48,350 bases of DNA from Spirochaetales bacterium (lineage in GTDB: Bacteria; Spirochaetota; Spirochaetia; DSM-27196; Salinispiraceae): assembly GCA_009991955.1 (NCBI GenBank), contig JAACWS010000026.1, forward strand, positions 1-48,350, given 5' to 3'. The first letter of the stretch is position 1. Each line of letters begins with the position of its first letter. The notes below the pieces were generated by a model that was given only the letters and a program-made list of their open reading frames with translations, made no database searches and had not been told where the DNA came from. A program made the translations under genes and the position numbers. This document shows, in pieces, positions 36,101 through 43,206 of the stretch.

Positions 36101-37829
36101 TAATCTTCTCACCGAAGCGGTTTCTTTGGTTTTTGATACTTCGAACGAAGCTATTATCCGTCGAAGAGAAATTGACTCGACAATTCGGGGACTCAATGAA
36201 CAATTAGATCGGATTTTACGGGACGTAGCCGGTCCTGTGCGTAGCGTGCCCACCTTTGTGGCTGAAAGTTATAACCCAGCCCAATCGTATTACCTTTTCT
36301 ACAAGCCGGTAGTATTTAGGGGCGCCCGGGCCCAGGCTGAGGATGCCAGGTATTACCAAGGCATGGTTCGAATGGGGATATCTACCCAAATCATCAACGA
36401 ACAAATTGCCCTTACAACCCAAGTCATACAGAACAATATCATCATTTTTTCCCTCATAGCCCTCGCCGCAGGGGTAGCTGGGGCGGCCCTCTTGTCCCTC
36501 ATTACAATCTTACCGATTCGAAAGTTAGTGAAGGGTGTAGAAACGATTCGGGATACCGAAGACAAAGTTGAACTAAAGGACTTTAGGATCGGCATTCGAA
36601 GCCGGGATGAACTGTTTGTCTTATCGGACGTTATCCAACAAATGGCATCAAACCTCGCAAAAGGCGCAGAGAAAGATAAGGAATTGCTTTTTGGTAAAGA
36701 CGTACAGAAGATGTTTATATCCTTGGATGTAGGTGCAAATAATCTAAAACAAACAACCGGCCATATCGAAAGCGAGTACTCAGAATTTTTTGGCTACTAC
36801 GAAGGAGCGAAAGGTGTTTCCGGGGACTATTTCTACTACCAAAAAATTACGGCAGATACCTATGCCATTGTGAAATGTGACATTTCTGGGAAGGGTATAT
36901 CCGCGGCTCTCATCATGGTCGAGGTGGCAACTCTCTTTTTGAATTATTTCAGTGGTTGGGAAGCAAAACAACAGCAACGACTCAGGGTTGCCAAGGCTCT
37001 CAAGGAATCGATCAATAGCGAAAAAATACTTACGGAATTAGTGTACAATATTAATGACCTCATCGCCGAAAGGCAATTCTCCGGGAAGTTCGCCGCTCTT
37101 ACTATCGCACTATTCAACGAGCAAACCGGCGATTTGACCTATTGTAATGCCGGCGATAATCTGGTGAATACCTTTAGAAAAGATCAGGGCAAACTCGTCC
37201 AAACCAGACTCTTTGCGTCACCCGCCTCGGGAATGTTCAACAGTAAGGACTTTCCCGTTGAGTTCAAAGAAGAAAAAGACAAGCTCAAGCCCGGGGACGT
37301 GCTTTTGCTCTATACGGACGGTATGGAAGAGAGCAAGCGGCACTACCGAAGTGCCGACGGTTCGGACTACCGGGTTACCCAAAAAGACATCGACGATGGA
37401 ATGGTAGCCGAGGGCACTCTACCTGAAACCGATTCGGAAGAACTTGGTCCCGATCGGGTGAACGATATTATAAACGCCCTCGAAAATCGTGAGGTTTATA
37501 CCCTTCCGAAGTATTTTGCCCCCTTTGAGCCCGATCCACTGGTATTCGATTTTACAGAAATTGTAAATACCCCCGAAAACACCGTTCTTGGAATAGTTGC
37601 GGTTGAAAAGATCTTTCGACTCAACCCCGACCCAAAGGCAGGTCCCCTCGATCGGGTAATGATAGATAAAAAAGTCGATGATTTTCTCAAGAATACCTTT
37701 CAAAATTATATGAAGTACTTTCATACCCCTCTCGATGAAGATCCAAAGTCCCTTTACCGGGTCTACTCGGGAATCCGGGAAGATGAGCAATACGACGACT
37801 TGACAATACTTGCGGTTAAAAAGAAGTAG
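33141..37829 (+). CDS. Giant transmembrane sensor with periplasmic propeller, HAMP and SpoIIE/PP2C phosphatase output
   Basis: 1562 aa. A signal peptide (1-28) leads a periplasmic part of about 720 residues. It holds an Asp-box propeller (DGLSW near 87, GGQW near 194, STDGAEW near 245), Fn3/Ig-like segments with DGAGNWS and VDRVGNVSN, and a TIG-like stretch. Then come TM1 (about 754-776), a short basic cytoplasmic loop, TM2 (about 815-840), a second periplasmic domain (about 845-1095), TM3 (about 1099-1122), HAMP and the SpoIIE/RsbU-type PP2C domain. Metal-site residues are Asp1229 (GDYF), Asp1247 (CDISGKG), Asp1393 (YTDGMEES) and Asp1552/1553 (DDLTIL). RsbU-like phosphatases dephosphorylate anti-anti-sigma factors, so this probably links the envelope to a sigma-factor partner switch, though no partner is in the window. 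Confidence 0.92.
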   Translation: MILRHLNQKVLWSIVLGFLFSLGITWGQTPSLAALYYEDPEVLVSEHTRFPQALRIGNRIYLVYQRIIAAEGSANGTIQVEYQSSIDGLSWSSPSPIGPPVAFRGESPPPIFSFIRTENGRGTVALAEDGTTIRVYELINPDQNSGFTPLGFVRSEKTLVSPTIVARPDGGYFLFVTQDVDGRPSLVYSSSLTGGQWSSLTPFGGDERIILTFNPSYSYHRGEHVVTFQGVLPGLSNFYQIFIRRSTDGAEWSLPTQVTTLSDEVDRNLESSDYDNQRPRILSFPQGLFMTWERRTQTRNIQIYGTFLTPEGEVSNFPEPISNRGLGAGNPQVYNFQNIPLVTYFDNPSGSSRFFTALRRPTGWQYRVLSNPGGVHTFGSLVIDGTQRIHAFWQQRVSQQAGTSRIFYRLPDQQVDPPRLSPLNYVLGQRSNQDQIRYLIQPPADPSGIQGFAFSWSQERSRQPDQSRLTPLGNNQLTVPAVRDGEWYFAVQVLDGAGNWSRVETLTYFFDSTPPIPVVFRYPTLDESGFLGSNTFSLQWLPSDDPDLGGYAVALRFLGTQDRDLPASAPGLPEGFGQSVQVGSSIARQNFDNGLWGLTVSAVDRVGNVSNPNTLYFRLNKYIPVTRVSSARALENILGQIQLTFLGRGFTANGTIDEIVLDQDGQQPWDYRFIGGQDYRIASDTSISDLLIRDIRTGTYQILFSHTERGVYRVPSPLDLQDTGTVRFGDFTIYDPLKISLYSPGIVGRIIDNTFGYWTTMVLLLLTMILSAVRLVQVVQDGRELRFQARAIMYQLPRHGAARRVQMLRRQGISLGIKITVLIILLVSSVIALIALPLRTYFLTSQQETLSRGLEERVGVLIESMASGAVNILPTVETSTIELSQLILQSQVMEEAEFATISAITQIEGIPQERVWATTDPLLLGTSQAPADIDELNAFYFERALEGEYIAGVYSLEDPVSNLIPELQAQIDREAREKVGDIPDRLNNLLTEAVSLVFDTSNEAIIRRREIDSTIRGLNEQLDRILRDVAGPVRSVPTFVAESYNPAQSYYLFYKPVVFRGARAQAEDARYYQGMVRMGISTQIINEQIALTTQVIQNNIIIFSLIALAAGVAGAALLSLITILPIRKLVKGVETIRDTEDKVELKDFRIGIRSRDELFVLSDVIQQMASNLAKGAEKDKELLFGKDVQKMFISLDVGANNLKQTTGHIESEYSEFFGYYEGAKGVSGDYFYYQKITADTYAIVKCDISGKGISAALIMVEVATLFLNYFSGWEAKQQQRLRVAKALKESINSEKILTELVYNINDLIAERQFSGKFAALTIALFNEQTGDLTYCNAGDNLVNTFRKDQGKLVQTRLFASPASGMFNSKDFPVEFKEEKDKLKPGDVLLLYTDGMEESKRHYRSADGSDYRVTQKDIDDGMVAEGTLPETDSEELGPDRVNDIINALENREVYTLPKYFAPFEPDPLVFDFTEIVNTPENTVLGIVAVEKIFRLNPDPKAGPLDRVMIDKKVDDFLKNTFQNYMKYFHTPLDEDPKSLYRVYSGIREDEQYDDLTILAVKKK

Positions 37830-37850
37830 AAAACCGCCGATAACCTAAAT

Positions 37851-38843
37851 ATGAAAAACCGAAGTTTCTTAGGGGTAATTTTTGGATTTGTTATCCTTTT
37901 GTCTCTCAATGGGCAGACAATGACCTTGGTAAATTTTACCGAGGGTCTTGTGTACTACGGAACGAGCCCAATAACCGAGTCTGAATATCGAAGACTCTTG
38001 GATAATCCAAATCAATTCAAAACCTGGATCCAAGACGCATCGGGGTACCGAGGAACTATAGCCCCGAACTCCCTACAAACTCAGGTTGAGGGTTTTACCA
38101 ACGACACCCTAGTGTACGGATTCATCATCTTGCCCGGAGAGAATAGTGCCCCACTGTTCCAATTTAGGGTAGCACCGAACCAGTTAGGTGTGAGTTACGC
38201 CATAACCGAAAACACCTTTCTCGTTGATGCCCAGGGAAGAACCGTGGGTCTTTCGCCCTTCGAAGTTCCTGTATCCGAATCGCCCCTATTGGTCGATAGG
38301 CGCTTTCTCGATTGGATTTCCATTCCCGATGGAAGACGTTTTCCCCAATCCTATCTACCTTCCCAGGTAACCCTTCGTTATGGGTCCGAGACCGGTTCCA
38401 TATCCTTGGGCGAATCACAATTTTGGCAAAAAGGGGGAACTCAACTGGATCGAATAAAAGTGGCAGCCGCCGAAAAACATATTTATTTTATGCTCTCCGG
38501 CTATCAAACCCTTTCCCGGGGCACCCGCTATATTTTCCGTTACTATGAAAAGATAAGTTCGCCTAATTTGTTTACAATCGAAATACCTCTTGGGGGTTTT
38601 GGAGGACCGGTGTTTCTCTGGACAAGCGATGCGCAGACCCCCACAATTTTGGGCCAATTCGCTGCATCGAATTTTAGCCTTGAGGCAGCAGTCGATCGCC
38701 AGCTGCTACAAGACCTTTTTGGGGTAGATTTAACAATTGACGGTCTATGGGAAGTTTCGTCCGCCGGCGCGGATGCGGGAATATACGAAGAGTTTTATTA
38801 CGGGTCCTTGGAGAACAGGGAGTTTTTCATCGTTGCCCAATAA
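37851..38843 (+). CDS. Secreted protein of unknown function in the sensor operon
   Basis: 330 aa; family not recognised. A signal peptide (about residues 1-22, LSLNGQ) is followed by a beta-rich sequence with many aromatic/Gly turns (LVYYGTSPITESEYRRLL, FILPGENSAPLFQFRV, YFMLSGYQTLSRGTRYIFRYYEK). It follows the PP2C sensor by 21 bp and overlaps the next gene by 11 bp, so it belongs to the same transcript. No lipobox is seen. Confidence 0.8.
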   Translation: MKNRSFLGVIFGFVILLSLNGQTMTLVNFTEGLVYYGTSPITESEYRRLLDNPNQFKTWIQDASGYRGTIAPNSLQTQVEGFTNDTLVYGFIILPGENSAPLFQFRVAPNQLGVSYAITENTFLVDAQGRTVGLSPFEVPVSESPLLVDRRFLDWISIPDGRRFPQSYLPSQVTLRYGSETGSISLGESQFWQKGGTQLDRIKVAAAEKHIYFMLSGYQTLSRGTRYIFRYYEKISSPNLFTIEIPLGGFGGPVFLWTSDAQTPTILGQFAASNFSLEAAVDRQLLQDLFGVDLTIDGLWEVSSAGADAGIYEEFYYGSLENREFFIVAQ

Positions 38844-39171
38844 GGTAAAATTCTACTGCGAAAACTGTGGAAAGAGAGTTCACCCTCGAGATCGTATATG
38901 TCCCTATTGTGGGCGGTTTTTTTCCCAAGTTCGATGTCCGTCTTGTGGATTTCGGGGTACCACCGATGTATTTCTTAGCGGGTGTCCCCAATGTGGTTAC
39001 CTAGGAAAGACTGACCAACCACCACTTTCGGCTGATGACTACGAAACCGCGTATGTTGAACCGGTGAAGAGAGAGGTAGAAGGTCCATCGACAGGGTTAA
39101 TTCTTGCCTTGGTTGCAGGGGTAGGTTTTCTCCTTGCCGCAGCAATGTTTTGGCTCGGAGGAAGAAACTAA
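38833..39171 (+). CDS. Double zinc-ribbon protein with C-terminal membrane anchor
   Basis: 112 aa from TTG at 38833 with AGGGAG at 38817-38822. Upstream codons in frame lie inside the preceding gene and encode nothing zinc-ribbon-like. Two ribbons are evident: CENCGKRVHPRDRICPYCG and CPSCGFRG......GCPQCG, giving four CxxC pairs. A spacer and one hydrophobic helix near the C-terminus (about 88-107, LILALVAGVGFLLAAAMFWL) follow. This is a tail-anchored protein with the zinc domain in the cytoplasm. Role unknown; such ribbon-plus-helix proteins often sit in membrane complexes. Confidence 0.8.
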   Translation: MPNKVKFYCENCGKRVHPRDRICPYCGRFFSQVRCPSCGFRGTTDVFLSGCPQCGYLGKTDQPPLSADDYETAYVEPVKREVEGPSTGLILALVAGVGFLLAAAMFWLGGRN

Positions 39172-39172
39172 A

Positions 39173-39709
39173 ATGAAAAAATTACAATGGATAGGTTTTT
39201 GTTGTGTTTTTCTGTTACTCCTAGTCACGGATATCAGTTCCCAGTCGGTTTTATCCCGAGGTTTCGATACTCTGTCGTTGGGAATGTCCCTCGATGAAGC
39301 AAAAGAAGCCCTGGAGAATTCCCGATACTTCGCTTACCGGGGTTCACCCGATCTTAGTTTACGCCCGGGCACCCAAGAGCCAATCATTCGAGCCCGGGGA
39401 CTTGGGTTCGTCGAAGAGGTATACCTTCAATTTTCAAATGAAAGGTTATACTCGTTAATCGTACATATAAACACCGAAAATAACGACTATTTGAGTTTCT
39501 ACAATAGGTTTAGTGGCGATTATGGAAGGCCTGCCCAGCTTTCCCCTGAGTTTGCTCAGTGGGAAGACAGTGAAACTCGCATTCGCCTGGATAAGCCCTT
39601 GCGAGTTCTTTACCTCGATGTTAAAACCTTTGGTCAAATGGTAGAAGAAAACCGCATCGAACAAGCCTCGGGGGCTTACAGTCGAGATATTTTTATGGAC
39701 GCCTTTTAA
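39173..39709 (+). CDS. Small secreted protein, unknown function
   Basis: 178 aa from ATG 39173; GGAGGAAG at 39157-39164 is an excellent ribosome site, so the longer frame extension is rejected. A signal peptide (about 1-23, TDISSQ) precedes a compact domain with LGMSLDEAKEALENS, YLQFSNERLYSLIVHI, an FSGDYGRPA segment and IRLDKPLRVLYLDVK. This is reminiscent of small alpha/beta envelope domains in which a D..K..L helix follows GMS. Family not named. Its stop overlaps the next ATG (TAATG). Confidence 0.8.
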   Translation: MKKLQWIGFCCVFLLLLVTDISSQSVLSRGFDTLSLGMSLDEAKEALENSRYFAYRGSPDLSLRPGTQEPIIRARGLGFVEEVYLQFSNERLYSLIVHINTENNDYLSFYNRFSGDYGRPAQLSPEFAQWEDSETRIRLDKPLRVLYLDVKTFGQMVEENRIEQASGAYSRDIFMDAF

Positions 39710-40161
39710 TGAAAAATTCTTATCTGCTGAAAATGCTTTTGTTACTCGTTATTCCTCTGGGGTGTGCTTCGGGCACTACAAATCTGTATCCCGTTTCCTT
39801 TGACACTTCTGCTATTACTTTGGCGGTAGAAATTGCGAATACACCGGGGACTCGGCAACAAGGTCTTATGGGTAGAGAGACCTTAGGTGAAAACCAAGGA
39901 ATGCTCTTTGTTTTCCCCCAGGATCAGGTCCTACAATTTTGGATGAAGAATACGTCTCTTCCGTTGTCTATAGCGTATATTGATCGCCAAGGAATTATCC
40001 GACGGATAAAAGATCTCGAGCCCTTCGACCTAACCCCTGTCTCATCGGATGCCTTTGTCCGCTATGCCCTAGAGGTACATCGGGGATGGTTTGAAGAAAA
40101 TGGAGTTCAAGAAGGGAGTAGAATCATCCTTCCTGAGCCCCGACCTCGGGCTCAGCTTTGA
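39709..40161 (+). CDS. DUF192 family secreted protein or lipoprotein
   Basis: 150 aa. The core matches DUF192: VEIANTPGTRQQGLMGRE, NQGMLFVFP, LQFWMKNTSLPLSIAYID and the VRYALEVHRGWFEENGV end. The N-terminal hydrophobic stretch ends in VIPLGC (Cys19), a loose lipobox of the kind spirochaetes tolerate, so it may be a lipoprotein. DUF192 proteins are small exported proteins of unsettled function. ATG shares its A with the upstream stop codon. The gene overlaps the convergent xseB by 10 bp. Confidence 0.9.
   Translation: MKNSYLLKMLLLLVIPLGCASGTTNLYPVSFDTSAITLAVEIANTPGTRQQGLMGRETLGENQGMLFVFPQDQVLQFWMKNTSLPLSIAYIDRQGIIRRIKDLEPFDLTPVSSDAFVRYALEVHRGWFEENGVQEGSRIILPEPRPRAQL
40133..40155. terminator. 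Inverted repeat at convergent gene ends (possible bidirectional terminator)
   Basis: CTGAGCCC (40133-40140) and GGGCTCAG (40148-40155) are exact reverse complements around a 7-nt loop and span the overlapping 3' ends of the DUF192 gene and xseB. The stem is GC-rich, but neither strand has a proper T-tract after it (plus strand: CTTTGAAG). It could act as a weak terminator or transcript stabiliser for both convergent units. Confidence 0.4.
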
Positions 40162-40394
40162 AGATCTCTGATTTCCGGAAATAGTTCGAGGACTGGGGTA
40201 TCGCCATCGGTTGTAGGTTTATTAACGAGGATTTCGATTTTACGCTCGACCTTATTCAGTTCTTTCTCTAATACCTGAGCTAATTTAATTCCTTCTTCAA
40301 ATAGGTCTGTTGCCTTGTCCAGCTCCACTCCACCATTTCTCAGGAGGGTGCTAATTTCCTCTAGACGGTGCAGATTCTCTTCAAATTTTCCCAT
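40152..40394 (-). CDS. xseB: Exodeoxyribonuclease VII small subunit
   Basis: 80 aa from the ATG at 40394, which has AGAGGT in front and gives the standard XseB length; a longer frame reading is rejected. The sequence MGKFEENLHRLEEIS, LRNGGVELDKATDLFEEGI and LNKVERKIEIL matches the family. XseB forms long helical hairpins that bind XseA. Together they degrade single-stranded DNA to oligonucleotides in repair and processing. It overlaps the 3' end of xseA by 14 bp, implying coupled translation. Confidence 0.95.
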   Translation of the reverse strand: MGKFEENLHRLEEISTLLRNGGVELDKATDLFEEGIKLAQVLEKELNKVERKIEILVNKPTTDGDTPVLELFPEIRDLQS

Positions 40395-41586
40395 CGATAG
40401 TACCTCTTTTCTTTCCGTCAAAAAACTCGATTTCAACCACAGTTCCTGCATGGGTCGAGGCCGATGTCGTCAGAATACTTTTAGTCAAATCGTCTCGAAT
40501 TATTGTGTATCCCCGGCTTAAGACTTCTCTCGGAGAGGAGGCTTCAAGCGCACCAGTGAGATTGCTTAATTTGGTCCGATTTCGGTTAGTAAGGACTTGA
40601 ATCCCTTGGAGCATCCGATCATTCGCATCATCAACCCTCTGTAAGAGGGGCTGGAGGTAGATCCGAAAGGTCTCTTCTAATTTTTGAGGCTGAAAAGGTG
40701 CTAAAGCACTGGTGACCCGAGTTTTTTCATACCGTAGACTCGTGACGATGGTGTGAACGCTGGATTGAACTCGGTTCTTTAATTCATCTTGGGGACCCGA
40801 GGCCAACTCTGCTGCTACAGAAGGAGTTGGAGCCCGTAGATCGGCTACGAAATCCGAAAGGGCAAAATCGGTTTCATGCCCAACCGCAGAAATTGTCGGA
40901 ATCTTAGACCTGCCTATCGCTCGAACAACCATTTCTTCGGAAAAAGGAAGAAGATCTTCCAAACTACCACCTCCACGCCCAATTATAAGAACGTCGGCGA
41001 GATGGAATGTATTGGCAATTTCAATTTGTCGCACGAGTTCTTGGGTTGCGCCGGATCCTTGGACCGCCGATGGCAAGACAACTATATTACTCCCCGAGGC
41101 CCGTCGTCCGAGGACTTGGAGAATATCTCGAATAGCTGCTCCTGTCGGACTTGTGACAACTCCAATTCTCCGAGGAAAAAGTGGGATAGTTTTTTTTCTT
41201 TCCTCATCAAAAAGCCCTTCAGCGGCCAAAATTCGTTTTCTTTGCTCTATGAGTTCGAGTATTTTTCCTGCCCCTGCAAGCACCATAGATTCGACTACTA
41301 TTTGGTACCGTCCTTGGGACTCGTAAACCGTTAATGAACCATAGACCCGGACCAACATACCGTCGTTGGGAATGAAACCCGTGCGGGAGTTTTTAAATTT
41401 GAACATTACCCCTTGCAGAAGAGCATGGGAGTCTTTCAAGCTAAAATACCAATGACCAGAGGAGGCTGCTTTGAAATTTGAAATTTCCCCTTCTACCGAA
41501 ACCTCGGAAAAATTCTGGGAAATGAGACCTTTTATGGCAGATGTAAGCTCAAGTACTGTGGTAAAGTGAAGCACGTTGACTACCAT
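40381..41586 (-). CDS. xseA: Exodeoxyribonuclease VII large subunit
   Basis: 401 aa. The N-terminal OB-fold has VSVEGEISNFKAASSGHWYFSLKD. The catalytic core has FPRRIGVVTSPTGAAIRDIL, the IIGRGGGSLEDLLPFSEE segment and AVGHETDFALSDFVADLRAPTPSVAAE, all diagnostic. The C-terminus holds the helical XseB-binding region and ends SRGYTIIRDD. Slightly shorter than E. coli XseA (456 aa), within family range. No clear Shine-Dalgarno sequence precedes the ATG. It is divergent from the spiro-SPASM operon across a 57-bp gap. Confidence 0.96.
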   Translation of the reverse strand: MVVNVLHFTTVLELTSAIKGLISQNFSEVSVEGEISNFKAASSGHWYFSLKDSHALLQGVMFKFKNSRTGFIPNDGMLVRVYGSLTVYESQGRYQIVVESMVLAGAGKILELIEQRKRILAAEGLFDEERKKTIPLFPRRIGVVTSPTGAAIRDILQVLGRRASGSNIVVLPSAVQGSGATQELVRQIEIANTFHLADVLIIGRGGGSLEDLLPFSEEMVVRAIGRSKIPTISAVGHETDFALSDFVADLRAPTPSVAAELASGPQDELKNRVQSSVHTIVTSLRYEKTRVTSALAPFQPQKLEETFRIYLQPLLQRVDDANDRMLQGIQVLTNRNRTKLSNLTGALEASSPREVLSRGYTIIRDDLTKSILTTSASTHAGTVVEIEFFDGKKRGTIDGKI

Positions 41587-41590
41587 ACAA

Positions 41591-41604
41591 TAGGCCCAGG
41601 CCTA
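41591..41604. promoter_or_regulatory. 14-bp dyad in the xseA/spiro-SPASM divergent gap (possible operator)
   Basis: TAGGCC-CA-GGCCTA is a perfect dyad in the 57-bp intergenic region between two divergent operons. The loop is too tight for a good RNA hairpin, so a protein-binding site is the likelier reading. No promoter hexamers could be placed with confidence. Confidence 0.25.
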
Positions 41605-41643
41605 GGTAAAGAGAAATAAACAAGAATCCGAGAAAGGAACAAT

Positions 41644-43206
41644 ATGAAACGATACGCCTGTGTACTGTTCCCTGGAGAAACCCCTTACTATTCCCAAGAG
41701 ATTCCTGCCTACGGAAGTTATAGCCAAGCGCTCTCGTTATTCCTCGATGAAGTAGGGAAGTTCGAGGAAATTTTCGGCTTATCTTTTGATTCCGGAAATG
41801 AATCTTCCATTCTCAGGGAATTAAATGCTAACCGCGAAGTCGTTACCCTTTCTTTGACCGATTCGAGTTGGAAAGGGATTTTTCAGGGTCTTTGGCAGTA
41901 TTTTTCGTCTCGGGAGCCCTTGGGTTCTCCAGAACAAGACGAGTTTTGGTTCTTTTGGGGAGACAGTCCTTTCATGAATCCAAAGCTCGCCTTGGAAATT
42001 GAAAGTCTCTTTCAGACTTATCGGGCAGACTTTGCCTTTGCCGACGGGTATCCAAAGGGCATTGGTATCGAAATACTTGGCTTTCACCGGCTACTTTCTA
42101 TGGTTCAGTTGTCTCAACTCCACGACCTTCCAGTGTCCAGGAGTGGGGTGTTTGATCTTATACAAAAGGATATCAACAGCTTTCATATAGAAACAAGGAT
42201 GGCAGAAGGCGATCATCGGTTGACTAGACTTGAGCTCCACGGGCAATACAGGCGAACTCATACCATCGTAGTTTCACTGGCAAAAGAATTTTTTGAGGCT
42301 CGTAATACCGATCCCTGGGATGATGAGGCGTTTGAGCTTCCTTTCTTAGAAAATCGTTACTCTCACCGCAGTCTTCCTGCAGCGGTCAATCTCCAGCTCA
42401 TTGCCCGTTGCCCTCACAGCTGTACCTATTGCCCATATCCGGTCATTAACCCTGGTCATTTAACGGATCCAAGAATAATGGAGTTGCAAAGGGTTAAAAT
42501 CCTTGTTCAAAAACTCATTTCTTTCATGCCCGAGGGTACTATTTCTTTGTCTGGTTTAGGAGAACCGGCCTTGCACCCAGATATTTTAGCTATACTTTTT
42601 TACCTGGATCAGGAAAGTCCTTACTCGGTTACGGTAGAAACCACTGGGGTAGGATGGCCCGAAAACTTTTTCGAGTTTTTTGAACGAAATCCGCTCAAAA
42701 AAACCAAATTTATCATTGGTTTAGACACCAACAACCCCGATCGTTACGCCTCTTTAGGGAAAATTCAGTTCGAAAAAGCCCATTCCTTTGCTCGAGACCT
42801 TCTAAAAAAAATGAAAGAACATGTTTTCATTCAGGCAATCCGACTATCCGGAGGGGAAGAAGATCTTTTGAAATTCTACCAAGAGTGGGAAAGCATAACA
42901 CCCCAGGTGATCATTCAAAAGTACGACACTTTTGGGGGGATTCTGCCCGACCGCAAGGTAGTAGATCTCCAACCACTGCGTCGTTTTCCCTGTTGGCATA
43001 TAAAACGAGAGCTTACGATCCTCGTTGATGGCACGGTGGTGCGTTGCAAAGAAGATGTAGACGGCGCAGATTCCGCTGGAAATGCATTCACCCATTCCCT
43101 TGAAGAAGTCTGGAAAGCCTATGATTCGGTGTATAATCACCATCGAAACGAAGAGTATCCAGGGATATGTGGGAACTGCGATGAATACTATACCTTTAAC
43201 TACTAA
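41644..43206 (+). CDS. Spiro-SPASM radical SAM protein with N-terminal nucleotidyltransferase-like domain
   Basis: 520 aa. The radical SAM core starts near residue 245 with the [4Fe-4S] motif CPHSCTYC (Cys256, 260, 263) and GLGEPALHP (304-312). The C-terminal SPASM domain carries further Cys (450, 468, 509, 512; LTILVDGTVVRCKED, ICGNC) for auxiliary clusters. SPASM enzymes modify peptides, proteins or sugars. Residues 1-150 include GDSP (106-109), ADF (128-130) and G-x-G-I-E (139-143), the same spacing as in the cytidylyltransferase two genes downstream. The NCBI family name spiro-SPASM is applied from architecture. It heads the operon and overlaps the next gene by 26 bp. Substrate unknown. 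Confidence 0.92.
   Translation: MKRYACVLFPGETPYYSQEIPAYGSYSQALSLFLDEVGKFEEIFGLSFDSGNESSILRELNANREVVTLSLTDSSWKGIFQGLWQYFSSREPLGSPEQDEFWFFWGDSPFMNPKLALEIESLFQTYRADFAFADGYPKGIGIEILGFHRLLSMVQLSQLHDLPVSRSGVFDLIQKDINSFHIETRMAEGDHRLTRLELHGQYRRTHTIVVSLAKEFFEARNTDPWDDEAFELPFLENRYSHRSLPAAVNLQLIARCPHSCTYCPYPVINPGHLTDPRIMELQRVKILVQKLISFMPEGTISLSGLGEPALHPDILAILFYLDQESPYSVTVETTGVGWPENFFEFFERNPLKKTKFIIGLDTNNPDRYASLGKIQFEKAHSFARDLLKKMKEHVFIQAIRLSGGEEDLLKFYQEWESITPQVIIQKYDTFGGILPDRKVVDLQPLRRFPCWHIKRELTILVDGTVVRCKEDVDGADSAGNAFTHSLEEVWKAYDSVYNHHRNEEYPGICGNCDEYYTFNY

Noticed and set aside
38737-38832. Longer N-terminus for the zinc-ribbon protein
   Set aside because: The extra residues lie wholly within the upstream secreted-protein gene and do not resemble a zinc-ribbon protein; the TTG at 38833 has a ribosome site.
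40395-40451. Longer XseB start at 40451
   Set aside because: The ATG at 40394 has AGAGGT upstream and gives the standard 80-aa length.
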